From the NCBI GenBank assembly GCA_003008705.1, contig PDUO01000002.1, forward strand, positions 886,898-950,897: a stretch of DNA of 64,000 nucleotides, given 5' to 3'. The translations under genes and the position numbers were made by a program. The stretch comes from Pezicula radicicola. Its lineage: Eukaryota; Ascomycota; Leotiomycetes; Helotiales; Dermateaceae. Shown here one piece after another: positions 41,632 through 52,416 of this stretch. The notes beneath the pieces were generated by a model that had not been told where the DNA came from, made no database searches, and was given only the letters and a program-made list of their open reading frames with translations. The first letter of the stretch is position 1. Each line of letters begins with the position of its first letter.

Positions 41632-43535
41632 CTTCTCGTGTTCCCATCATTTTCCTTCGTCCTTCGTCCTTCGCTTCCAAGACACAATACAATATTTCCA
41701 TGTTGCACTATGATACACTACCATACTACCCCGAGGTCTTCTACATATTATTGTCTATTTGATGTTGTTCAACTATCTCTCTAGTGCCACCGAACATGTC
41801 CAACGCGAAACCTCCAGTCTTCCTCTCCCTCAGATCTATACGACCCTCAAGCGTAGATTGATTCGTCAAAGCTTCATGTTGATGAACTTCCGATCTAGAA
41901 TGCTGACTTTTGAGGTTCAAGGTTCCGGGAATATCTCTGCCTTCGAATAGCACCCATGCATTTTCATCGTTTCTCCTTGCCTAGTTACCTACTGGGCCTC
42001 AGCTGATCAGCGTGGGGCTCCGCAAAATGTGTTGTCACGGGAGTTTGCATGCTCGTCCTTCGGGATGTGTCATGGACAGGCTTTTCCGGAGTCGGTCAGC
42101 TCTGGGGGGTCACTTGCATTGCATATATATCGGGATATCATGCATCTCCAATCCAGTCACGTTTGTCTAATTTCGCGAAGACTTGTGTGCAGAGGAATTC
42201 ATTTATTTGGAAATCTTTTTTAACGAATCACCGAAGTCCGTAAGAACTTGTACTACAGACACAAAAGGACGACCATTCAATTCGATTTGGGAAAAGCAGC
42301 TAGTGCATGCATACAGGAACCAGGAACACCCGTTTTCCACCGTTTCAATCTTAAGCCATCTTTCTGGGAAGCTGAGCGCTGAGGGCCAAATTTTCTTTCC
42401 CCGACGTCGTGGAATGCTCCCAGCCATAACAAACCTTCTCTCAACCTCCATGCCACATGGTCTTTATTTCTTTGCTGCCTCCAGTCTCTCTTGGACTGGC
42501 CACGAAGAGATGTGGGACGCCTGTGTTACGTTCTGTGAGTAGAAGGCCCGATGGAATACTGCTCAAGCATTCTTATCTGGGAAAGTTAAAGCACTGAAAA
42601 CGTGCGGGATTTTGACTGTCGTTATGTTGGTTGACGATCAGATGTCTATCGAAGCTTCTGGGAATCCACCGACTTAGATCATAGACCCTTTAGCCGAAAA
42701 GCGCACTAGCAGTCTTGTGTACGTGCACAAATGTAGGACTTAGAAATAGTATTCTCTCCGAATCGGTCATGTACTGTACTGTACTTGTACTTGTACGCCA
42801 TCCGTCTCTTTGTTTGCGTAATCACGTTCAAGTGCTACCTTACTACTTGAGATTCTCTGTCTTCGGGACTTGTCTGTTTTGGCTAACAACGCCGGCGCAA
42901 CTTCTAGTCTAAGAGCCGGAGTCGAAGGTCAATAACTTTTAAATTTGCAAAATATGGAACGTTTTCTCGACCGTGAGAGGCCTTGATTGTTGCACCCGTC
43001 TCTAGCCAGTGGTAGCACCGAGATGGCTACTATTCAAAAAGCCCAACAGGTTGTAAAGAATGACAGGGAAGTGCGGAGCAATACTAAGCCTCTTGAATTC
43101 TGGTTTCGACGATTCAGACTCCAAAGGACAACTTCGTTTGATGTGACACTTCATCAAGCCATTGTAAGCGCTTGTAAGGACGCATATTATCCCCGACCAA
43201 ACTTCTTGAACTTTGTCATTTCATGGTCTATCCTTTCCACTCAGCCTCCATCTTGCATCTAGGACGAGAACGAAAACAATATTAGGCCTGAAGCTCGTAT
43301 CTGCGAGGCGAGTTGTGTCATTCCGCATATACTCAGGCTAGATCTTGGGGATGGTCACGTCGGCACTTGCAATTCAGTGCACTGGGCATTCTATTCTCAT
43401 TAGCAAAGTATAAAGGACTGCCTTCGCACTTTCAAATTCAACATCAGTTAACACTCACTGCAATCTTCACTTCAACCTTCACTTCCACAAACACCCAGTT
43501 TCAACTATCATCTATCCAAGCAAAATACATTCGAA
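41632..43535. other. Intergenic region with unassigned open frames
   Basis: Open frames overlap on both strands at 41.74-41.95 and 42.18-42.54 kb, and a 79-codon plus-strand frame starts at ATG 43023. None has a recognisable domain or convincing context. A TACTGTACTGTACTTGTAC tract is at about 42.77-42.80 kb. The right end is the promoter of the repeat-protein gene. Confidence 0.5.
43409..43414 (+). promoter_or_regulatory. TATA box of the repeat-protein gene
   Basis: TATAAA 122 bases upstream of the ATG at 43536, followed by a CT/CA-rich leader typical of highly expressed fungal genes. Confidence 0.55.
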
Positions 43536-44241
43536 ATGGCCTTCAAGAACGTCGCTATCCTGACTGTTCTCAGTCTTAGGTTAGTCCTGTTCCCTGAAAT
43601 TTGCTATATTCCCATCGCTAATATTCTACTATAGTGCGATCGTGACAGCAACTCCTCAAGGATACGGATACGGATATGGCAACACTATAACCATTACGAG
43701 CACGGTGACTTCTCCAGCAGCCTGCTATCCAGTCACCATTTACTCAACCTTGATCTCGACCTCGACCGTTTCAATCCCAGGCCCTAAAATCACCGTATCA
43801 GTTCCTGGGCCAGTAACCACAATTACTGTGCCTGGTATTCCAACCACTATCACTATTCCTGGCATCCCAACCACCATCACTGCTCCTGGTATCCCAACTA
43901 CTATCACTGCTCCTAGTATCCCAACCACCATCACTGTTCCTGGTATTCCAACTACCATCACTGCCCCTGGAATCCCAACAACAGTCTCCGTTCCAACTAC
44001 GGTTTTCACCACCGTCACCTCTTGTGCCGAGTCAACCACTGGCCCAGTTTCGACCAGCGACCCTTCTTCAACTTCTACTCCTTACACTCCCTCAACTTCT
44101 AAGTCTTCTACCGGACCTTACAAGACCACTCCAACCCCAACCCCATACGGCTGGGTACCACCAGCAGCATCTGATTTCTCAGATTACTTCCCAAAGACCA
44201 CCACAACTGCAGCTGGATACAAACCTCCTACTCAATACTGA
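43536..44241 (+). CDS. Secreted Thr/Pro-rich protein with 9-residue tandem repeats
   Basis: Two exons, 43536-43579 and 43635-44241, split by a 55-nt intron with a GCTAAT branch site; 216 aa. A signal peptide (MAFKNVAILTVLSLSAIVTA) is followed by a Gly/Tyr stretch (GYGYGYGNT), then seven tandem copies of PGIPTTIT[VIA], then a Ser/Thr/Pro-rich tail with a final aromatic segment, GWVPPAASDFSDYF. The composition suggests a heavily O-glycosylated extracellular or cell-wall protein. The only cysteines in the mature part are the two flanking the repeat block (AACYP and TSCAE), which could pair. No catalytic domain is visible. I know of no named family that it clearly belongs to. Confidence 0.82.
43804..43992 (+). 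repeat. 27-bp coding minisatellite, seven copies
   Basis: Seven in-frame 27-base units encode PGPVTTITV, PGIPTTITI, PGIPTTITA (twice), PSIPTTITV, PGIPTTITA and PGIPTTVSV. Units are similar at the DNA level, with most changes at third positions, so copy number may vary between strains. Confidence 0.85.
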
Positions 44242-45193
44242 AGAGAAGGAGTAGCTTCCGAAAGCATACCATTTGTGAGTTTTTCCCCCCTTCCATATAG
44301 TAGACAAATTATCATCTAACTCTCACTTAGGGCATTGCAAATGAGATGGAAGTGGTATGACGGGAGCTAAATCCAGAAATAGGAGGGGCGAAAGGCTTGA
44401 CGAATGCTTTACTTGGGCGAAGTTCTCTTCTTCTCTTACCTAGGGACCGACTTTACTGGCCTTTCTTTTGTTAATTAGTTTTGACATTGACATTTGAAAT
44501 GGGTTCCTTGGTATTTTTTGTTATTTATAAACTTTCTTTAAATATGAGAGGCAATGCAATGGTATTATTGGGTATCTTTATGAAGCTACTTCTTCTGCTC
44601 CTGTATGTTCCCTTCAGCAAAAGAAGATTTCTTGGAGGCTGTTTTCAATGGCTTATTGGTGCAAAGTATGATGATGCTTAATTACCTATTCATTACCTTT
44701 TTTGTTAAATAGCTAGGTAAGTAAGTGTTTCTTGTACGGGAATAAATATGTCATGTCACCAGAGCCTAGAGCTAAAGAGGACGAATACAGTAGACCCATT
44801 TCCTACATCTCTTACTTTTGTGGTTACTTCCTGTAACCGTTCATTGCGTGCTTCTGATTTTAAAGTTTCTATTCTCGTCGTACGACCTTTGTAGAGGGAA
44901 AAAAAAGGGAGTTGGGGGCTGGGTAGGTACAGTTCTTAATAAAGATTTGAAAGAATGAAAGATCATACGGCAATTGAACACAGGTGCTTGGATGTTAAGT
45001 AGGAGGTGATTATTGAGCTGTGAATGAGTGGGGTTGAAAGAAGGGGAATATTGTTGATGGGGAACTTGGTTTTAAGCCTGTGAACTAGTGACCCTCTTGG
45101 CTACAGAATCTGGCACTGCGAATTCGAACTAGACAATGACGAGAGATTATACATGAGACTTTTCATAGTTCAGAACTAAGCTTACTGTGCCTA
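44242..45193. other. Convergent intergenic region
   Basis: The 3' flanks of the repeat-protein gene and of the serine hydrolase. No gene, repeat or RNA is supported. Confidence 0.6.
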
Positions 45194-46684
45194 TTAAGAT
45201 TCGAATAGCGAAACCGATGCACTTCCATTCCCACCCTGCCAAAGTTCTATAACCCGATTATCTTCCTTCCAAGCCAACCGTAACATCATTTCCAAACCCT
45301 CAATATTCAAACTAATTGACTTCCTCTCTACCAATTCTAAACCAGGTATAGCAGCAGGGACTAATTTGACTGACAAATCCTTTTCATATCGTAGAATTGG
45401 AGAACCGTCTGAATCGGCTTCGAGGGTCAATGTTTTATCTTTGTATTCCTTATTAATCCAAGTCCCTGACCAGTCTTTCCACTCTGGATCTAAAGTCGAT
45501 GAATGAGCTGTGAATGGGATTGTCCCTATATACCAAAAACCGGTGGATGGGATTCGTGGCCATTTCATAAATGAGGAAATGGCATGGATGACCTTCCACA
45601 CTATCCTGTCGCCACATATAGAATTCGTCATAACACAAATTCCACTATTCTCCAGATCCAAACCATCCTTCTCATTTGATGATCCCGAAAGCTTCGCACC
45701 AGGGTTACTTCGTGATGGGGTTTCGGCAAATCCTACTACAAAGCATCGCCACCCAGGAAAATTGGAACCGCCGTGTCCGAAAATAAGACCTGGATCTCGT
45801 GGTGCGAGCCAAGTGAGTCCCATGCCTCCCTGCACTTCGGTCAGCATTTGCTGTCCAATTTCCTTTTCTAAAATAGTCTCCTCGCTGCTGCTGGTGGCTC
45901 TCAGAGATTGCTGAACGGCTCGAATTACTTTCAGGAGATCAGTTGGCGTGGACCAAAGTCCAGCTGCTGCTTGTTCGGGGTTCACACGCCATTTGTCTTC
46001 AGAGGCCGTGTATCCTGTGTAGTGTGAGTGTGCGATATTGGTCTCAGTTTCTGGGAGCTTGTAGAAAGAGCGGTTCATCCCCAAGGGTTCGAAGATGAGT
46101 TCTTGCATCAGTGTTGGGAAATCCTTTCCTGTCACGGTCTCTAAGATTATCTGAAGTACCATTATACCACCTCCCGAATAAGTAAAATCGTAACCTGGTA
46201 ACCCATACAGACGTACTTGTAACGTGTTGGACGGTGCATTACCTGAGAGTATGGCCTCGTGGTTGGGCAGGCTATCGGCGTATCCAGCGAAGCCACCCAC
46301 TGAAAGTCCGGAAGTATGGCTCATGAGATGCTTTACAGTGATCTGTGGCAGCAAATGTTTGGTTTGAGGTGTTTCCAGAAGTTTGCTCATAGCCTTAGGC
46401 AGTATATCGATGATCTTGTCGGAGATTCGTAGCTTGCCTTGCTGGACCAATTTCATCGTTGCCATACCGGCAATGGGTTTGGAGATGCTGCATGCTTGAA
46501 AAAGTGTCTCGTCGTTGTCGCCAAGCGTGGAGATGCAGTGAGATGTGATGTTGCCATGATTGAGAACGGCGATTGATGCCGATGGACAACCTTTCTCGGC
46601 GAGTACCTCTGCTGGTGACGGATGGGAGGACAATAAGGTTCCCTGGGAGCTAATGAGCTGGTCTAGGTCGTTGAAATAAGCCAT
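45194..46684 (-). CDS. Beta-lactamase-fold serine hydrolase
   Basis: One uninterrupted frame of 496 aa starting at ATG 46684 (context GAAAATGG). It belongs to the class C beta-lactamase / penicillin-binding-protein-like esterase family (Pfam Beta-lactamase). The S-x-x-K motif is S66-I-S-K69 in QACSISKPIAG, the second-motif tyrosine is Y169 in FTYSGGG, and the third motif is HGGSN at 304-308. The C-terminal 100 residues form a lipocalin-like extension (WSGTWINKEYKDKTLTLEAD). No signal peptide is seen, so it is probably cytosolic. Fungal members are esterases, transesterases or of unknown substrate; antibiotic resistance should not be assumed. Confidence 0.9.
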   Translation of the reverse strand: MAYFNDLDQLISSQGTLLSSHPSPAEVLAEKGCPSASIAVLNHGNITSHCISTLGDNDETLFQACSISKPIAGMATMKLVQQGKLRISDKIIDILPKAMSKLLETPQTKHLLPQITVKHLMSHTSGLSVGGFAGYADSLPNHEAILSGNAPSNTLQVRLYGLPGYDFTYSGGGIMVLQIILETVTGKDFPTLMQELIFEPLGMNRSFYKLPETETNIAHSHYTGYTASEDKWRVNPEQAAAGLWSTPTDLLKVIRAVQQSLRATSSSEETILEKEIGQQMLTEVQGGMGLTWLAPRDPGLIFGHGGSNFPGWRCFVVGFAETPSRSNPGAKLSGSSNEKDGLDLENSGICVMTNSICGDRIVWKVIHAISSFMKWPRIPSTGFWYIGTIPFTAHSSTLDPEWKDWSGTWINKEYKDKTLTLEADSDGSPILRYEKDLSVKLVPAAIPGLELVERKSISLNIEGLEMMLRLAWKEDNRVIELWQGGNGSASVSLFES

Positions 46685-47788
46685 TTTCGATGAGACAGGA
46701 AGGGCTCTAAGAAGAAGCAAAAGAAGAGTGAAGGGTTCATATATGAGATGATCTCAGATACTCAGATGGTTTCCTACCAAAGTAAACAAGTCCCACGGAA
46801 GATACGCGTCTATGTAGTAAGACTGCCCTTTTGCGGGGTAAATGATGCCCGGTCTTACTGTCAGATTAGTGGGAATTATTCACAGGCCACGCAAGATGAG
46901 GCCATCGTCAAGACTTCAATAAGCCGTAGAGCTGCATTTGTTGTGGTTGATGCGATGATAGTTGTTTGGCCATTTTGTTGTGAAGTTGAAGAGTGAGCTC
47001 GAGGTCAGAATTCTCGGAGAAGTCGCTGTCATTTTGTCCGCAGGACTCCGGGGCTATACCTTCGTGGCGGGATCCGAGTAAGCGTGCATGGCCCCCCTGA
47101 CTAGACAGATTCTGTCTTCTCTGGAATTAAATTTACATTGGCATTTGGCTTAGGCTTAGCTCATCAAGCACTCAAAATGTTAACTGTTCGCTCTTCTAAT
47201 GTCTTGCCCGAAGGTGTCTGTTTTGAGGCGCATCTACTCCGTAAAGCGAATGACAACGGAGTACAGTACACGACTACAGGACTTCATACATCAAATCCGT
47301 GCAACAAGGACACAGAGCGAGCTAACTCTCTCATCAATTGCTTCCGTCCTCCGTATCATTGGAAGATGCCTGGATTAGATTAGATTAGATCTCGTGTTTG
47401 GAAGACCCCTTCGATTCCTTCTTCGTTATCCCATAGAGTGGTAATGATCAGAAACCTTAATGGATGCCTCAATTTAAAGTGAAAGCTTCTTTTCTCGTCC
47501 GAAAGACCTTCGGCCTTTTTGGGGGTTGTAGACAAGTAAACTCTATGAGATAGAGATCATTTGCACTCAATCCACATCATCTATAAGATAACAGCCAGCA
47601 CTGCAAGATGCCGCCGCTCATCCTCATCGCTCATTATTACTATTTTTTTTTAAACCGTCACTCTTTTAATTCGTTCCTTATCAACAAGCCTCTTGTTTCT
47701 TTACCTACACTACCCTCGTAATCACGGGGCTCAGGTGGCTGTGTTCGCTACTTTGTAGATTTGCTGGCATCGCTTACGTAAGATTCGC
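46685..47788. other. Divergent promoter region between hydrolase and amylase
   Basis: The start codons of both genes face away from this 1.1-kb stretch. It has a CCGGGG word near 47.05 kb matching the SYGGRG carbon-repressor (CreA) consensus, a short GATTA tandem near 47.375 kb, and a T-run near 47.64 kb. No gene is supported. Confidence 0.5.
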
Positions 47789-49800
47789 ATGGCTCAAAAG
47801 GGGGTGTGGAGCCCAGCTGGGCATAGAAAAGGAGCCTTCTCTCTGGGAGGCTCTTTGCTCTTCATCTACGTATTCCTCGTGCTCCAAGTCCAAGGTCTAA
47901 CGCTGTACGCAAATCTCACAGCAACAGACACTACAGCATCAATGCCCGATGCTTCAGCTTGGAAGGAACGTTCCATCTACCAGGTCCTCACTGATCGATT
48001 TGCTGTAGCTGGCCAAGGCAACAGTGGCCCCTCATGTGACCCCCTTGCCGGCAAATATTGCGGGGGAACATGGCAGGGAATTACGGAGAAGCTCGATTAT
48101 ATCCAAGGCATGGGCTTTGATGCAGTCTGGATATCACCGGTAAGCCCAAGATTCATAAGTCCTGTGATCTCGACCCCTGCTCAAACCTCCAGATCACAAA
48201 AAATATCGAAGACAACACCACGTATGGTGTAGCATATCATGGCTACTGGCAAGAAGATATCTATTCTGTCAACCCGCACTTCGGTACGGCGCAAGATCTT
48301 CTTGCGCTCTCCAATGCGCTGCATAGCCGAGGCATGTACTTGATGGTCGACATTGTGGTGAATCACATGGGTTCGACATCAACCATCGATTTCTCTCGTT
48401 ATACTCCGTTCAATGACTCGTCTTACTTTCATTCGGAAACATTCATTTCTAACTATGACAACCAAACAAATGTCGAGCAGGGGTGGTTGGGCGACAGCAA
48501 GGTACCTTTGCCCGACCTTGACACCGAAAATCCGACCGTCGTTCATACTTTCCATGCATGGATATCTGCGCTCGTTCAGAAATTCAAAATCGATGGGCTG
48601 AGAATTGATACCGCCAAACACATTCGGAGGGACTTTTGGCCTGGCTTCATCAGAGCTGCTGGAGTCTGGTCAGTTGGAGAAGTGCTTTCAGGAGACCCGG
48701 ACTATCTTAGTGCTTACCAGCCTTACCTTGGGGGATTATTGGATTATGGAACCTTTTACCCTCTCAAGCGAGCCTTCAAGAAGGGTAGTGGGAGTATGTT
48801 CGAGATTAGCATCTTGCTTACAGAAAATTACCGCTCCAAATTCGCAGATGTTCAGCAGATGGCGACGTTTATGGAGAATCATGATATGCCTCGCTTCACA
48901 AACGACACTAATTCAGATCCAACTGCGATCATGAATGCGTTGTCTTGGACATTCTTGACTGATGGTATTCCTATACTGTACTACGGACAGGAACAATCCT
49001 ATTCTGGCGGCGGTGATCCAGGCTCTCGAGAATTGATGTGGACGTCAGGATATAAGATCACTCCGCTCTACAAGTTCATTGCACGGCTTAACCAAGTACG
49101 GAAATTGAGTTGGAATGCTGGGTATGGCACAAATCTGACAGCCAGCTTGTATACCGAGGTCAACGTGACCGTAACCCAGAAAGGCCCTCTTCTCATGATC
49201 CTATCAAACCAAGGTTCCCGGGCCAAGAACAAGACCATCTCATTCCAGACCAAATTCCCAACTGGAACAGTTCTAGTTGATGTACTCACAAGTCAGAGTA
49301 TTATGGTGAAGAACTCCACAAGTATCACGATAGTCGTAGGACAGCCTCAGATATACCTTCCACTTTTCCTCGCAACTCAAATATGCTCGAACATTATAGC
49401 TCCACGAGCTCCACAGAGCTCTCTATCAAAATTCCTCTCTATCTTCCATATCTCAACTTCGTCGTCGAAATCATACGTTGGTTCCACAGCAACCTCATGG
49501 TCATCAGGAATCCCCGTTACGACACATAACATCCTCAAGCCTTCATGCCCAGTTGCGCCGGGAAAGATCCTCCAACCACCTTCAAGTGCAATGGCCTCAC
49601 CTTATTCCATCTTTGCAACCTCATCATCTACCAGACCAGTCCGGACTGAGACCATTGCGACAGAGCCCAGTTTTGATATAGCGTCCGAGAAATACCCCGT
49701 CGCCTCATCACAACCTACACCATCTACAACAAATATGGGCAAACCTATCACACCACTCAATACCGCTACGCCTACGGCAATTAGGATGAATGCAGGGTAG
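47789..49800 (+). CDS. Alpha-amylase, GH13 (secreted or membrane-anchored)
   Basis: Two exons, 47789-48139 and 48193-49800, with a 53-nt intron; 652 aa. It hydrolyses alpha-1,4 bonds of starch. The four GH13 regions are in order: DIVVNHMG (about 170), GLRIDTAKH with nucleophile D256, SVGEVLSGDP with acid E280, and FMENHDMPRF with D348. The last has Met where Taka-amylase has Asn. The hydrophobic segment is at residues 18-35, behind a 17-residue basic N-terminus, so it may be a signal anchor or an N-terminally extended signal peptide. After the domain-C strands (about 480) comes a Ser/Thr/Pro-rich tail of about 150 residues with no clear GPI site or starch-binding domain. Confidence 0.9.
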
Positions 49801-52234
49801 CCCCCTGTGTTATGGATCGGCCAAGGGACCGTGTGAGTTCCCAAGAAATAGGGTCCACACCCAGTTCTCCAAATGCACAGTGATGTCTCCGTACTTTTGA
49901 TGGGTCCGCTAGTCCTCCAGCATTGCATTCATTGTAAGACGTCTATGTGCTTCATGCTCGGATACGGGGCATCAGACGGAGATAAAATGACGAAAGTTCG
50001 ATGAGGAATGTGTACTGGATATTTTGATTGTAGACTGATTTTTGTGTTGAATTTGTATTGCTATATTGCGAGAGATGATACCACTTTGCTGGATAGATAG
50101 AGTAGCCTGTTGCTGGTCTACAAACTTGGGAAGAAGATTTAGATTAATAGATGTCCCTGTCGTACTTTTCTATAAGGTATCTACGTAATAAGTCAACCTT
50201 TAGGATATACTTCCGTACCTACTTTCGTATGTCTCAATGGACCATCACCGAGTGGTGATAGTTGAACATAAACATGTGATCTGTCAATTCCAGGGTCCTG
50301 AAGTGGATTCAAGATATGATTCAGAAGAAAGATCAGCACTTGAGCAACCTTTTTCCATCCCAGTAGATGCGCAAGGAACACCTTTCTGTAGGTTGTAAGG
50401 TCGTCAAGAACTATATGAGATCGCACATTCTTTTACAGCTTATGTGCCTTTATCGGGTACATTCCCGGGACCAATTAGGGCACGTACTTCATATGCTCGG
50501 GATATGGTCGTATTCGGCGCGCAAAGCGCATCAATGTTCAATCACCTCTCAGCTTTCAATTTCTTCATCGTTTTCTCACTCTGCGCCGCAGCATCTCCAA
50601 CCACCATCATGCAGGCATGCAGCACCAAAATCCACAGTTCTTATGTACTCGTTATCAAAGGAAAAACCGCGGTGAAAAGGGAAAAGAGAAAGCGAATATC
50701 GATGATCGGACGCAGCCTTTGAATTAATTACATGAATCCTTCTTCCTCAACTGCGCTTTCGCAGCCTCTTGGCTACAGCTCAGCCTTTTCCATTTGTAAC
50801 AACCATCGTATTAATGTCGGCGCAGCCTCGTCTCTACTGCTTCAGCCGTCCAATTGACATGATTGTAGAGTTCTGAGGTTACCCCCTTTTCCCCATTCTT
50901 CGGAAGAAATTGGAGGAAGGAGTTGGGTGGATCAAGGCCTCCACGAAGTCAAGAAGGAGATCCATCTTTTGTGGGCAAATCCACCTAACGTCCCGCTGCA
51001 TGCAGATTGTTGTAGCCTGCAAAGGTTGGCTCGGTTGGGCGTATGTGGGCGTATGTGGGCGTGTGTCTCTCCGCTAGTCTCCATTTATGACTCCAGCCTC
51101 CAACCCTCCTCCGGCAACTCTAATACGCCAGAGCGGGTTAAAATCCTTGTGACTGAAGGTACTGAGGCTATCCTCGGTCTGCTCCCGCTCCATAAAAATA
51201 CTCTCACGTTCGGAGGTGCCTCGGTCTCTCTTGCACAAGGGTCTTGCCTGACGTCGTTGTGCGTACTTTATCCACAATAATGTGCTTCCTAATCTCTGTG
51301 ATCGAGCATCGGAAAAGCCACGAAACCCCGCCAGCTATGCCGTACCACCTCGAGAAAAAAAAAAGAGGAGCGACATTGGATGTGTTGGTGGCGAAAGCGC
51401 ATTGTAAGTAAGTATGGAAAAGAAAGAAAAGAATAAATGATATGGTGGTTGTTGAACATACTTTATTAACTTCCCGAAGACAAGCTTTAAGCCAGTAGGA
51501 ACAAGAATTTCGGTTGGCAATTGGAGGTTAGGCGTGCGGATAAGAGCGCCAAGGACGGGAGAACTACCCTACGGCTCGAGCGCTATTCGCTATCTAACCC
51601 TCCTTTCTCCTTCTCTCCGCCAATATGAGCCCCCCGCAACTCAGACGATGACGTTGAAAATACCCCTACACAACCCTGATAGGTATTCCTAGTCCATAGT
51701 ACTACTACGGATTAATCCTGACTAGGCTGACCAGGGTCCAACCAGACAAAAACCAGTATTCTAATCCAGCTGCGATCCACCGTTTTGACTCGCATCTTGC
51801 ATTTGCGCCAATCCCCATGGACTCTTGCGTCAAAACATAACAAAGGATCTGAATTCTTGACGACGCAATATCCAATGGCCACACTCTCGTACGATGAACC
51901 ATAGTCACCGCCTTTTCACCGCCATACCGTATGCATGAAATTCCATGCAGATCTCCGAAAGATGTAGCGAAGGGGTTCGACGGGGATTGATAGGATCGGC
52001 TAAGTCTTTGTCTCGCTCGATAACTTCTGCCACCGTTGGAAGGACGAAAGGGCAACAGAATCCCAGCCTCTTTGCCGCTCGGATTGCCTGTAATGACTAC
52101 GCCGAGGATGTTCAAAAAGATTCTTCACTTCATCACAGGGAAGTGAGAGTTTTTGTGGATATTGTGACATGCTAGCGTCTGCCAGGTACGTTGTAATCGA
52201 TTGTAAGCAAGGAAAGCCGCTCGAGCGAGAAGAA

Positions 52235-52240
52235 TATATA
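52235..52240 (+). promoter_or_regulatory. TATA element of the sugar transporter
   Basis: TATATA about 180 bases upstream of the ATG at 52417, followed by a strongly pyrimidine-rich leader (TCCTCTCCTAACTTTCC). Confidence 0.45.
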
Positions 52241-52291
52241 CTTGAGTCCTCTCCTAACTTTCCTACATTCTCTTTATCCTTCAGTTGTCCC

Positions 52292-52333
52292 ATGTTTCTT
52301 TTGCCTTGCGCAAGATACCCGAGGCCTCCATAA
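52292..52333 (+). promoter_or_regulatory. Upstream open reading frame in transporter leader
   Basis: A 13-codon ATG-to-TAA frame that ends 83 bases before the main start. It would be in the mRNA if transcription begins near the TATA element. It could reduce translation of the transporter. No splice signal clearly removes it. Confidence 0.3.
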
Positions 52334-52416
52334 AGTGTTTGATAGCGAGGTAGCAACAGCGTGGCACACTCCCCTCTATACAACATCTTGGCTGGGCCAA
52401 ACATATTTGCAGCACG

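Larger units (their letters stand above)
49801..52416. other. Intergenic region upstream of sugar transporter
   Basis: About 2.6 kb without a supported gene. Near 51.05 kb GGGCGTATGT is repeated in tandem. Two GCGGGG words on the minus strand (about 51.33 and 51.63 kb) match the CreA core. The right end has a TATA element and a short upstream frame. Confidence 0.5.

Noticed and set aside
42183..42542. Overlapping open frames on both strands (119 and 82 codons)
   Set aside because: Both look mildly protein-like, so neither can be preferred; no domain and no splice context.
43023..43262. 79-codon plus-strand frame from ATG 43023
   Set aside because: Protein-like in part, but it lies in the promoter zone of the gene at 43536 and has no known relative that I can name.
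51705..52115. 136-codon minus-strand frame upstream of the sugar transporter
   Set aside because: Starts with TTG; residues such as the Trp/Cys-rich tail look random; it lies in a promoter region.
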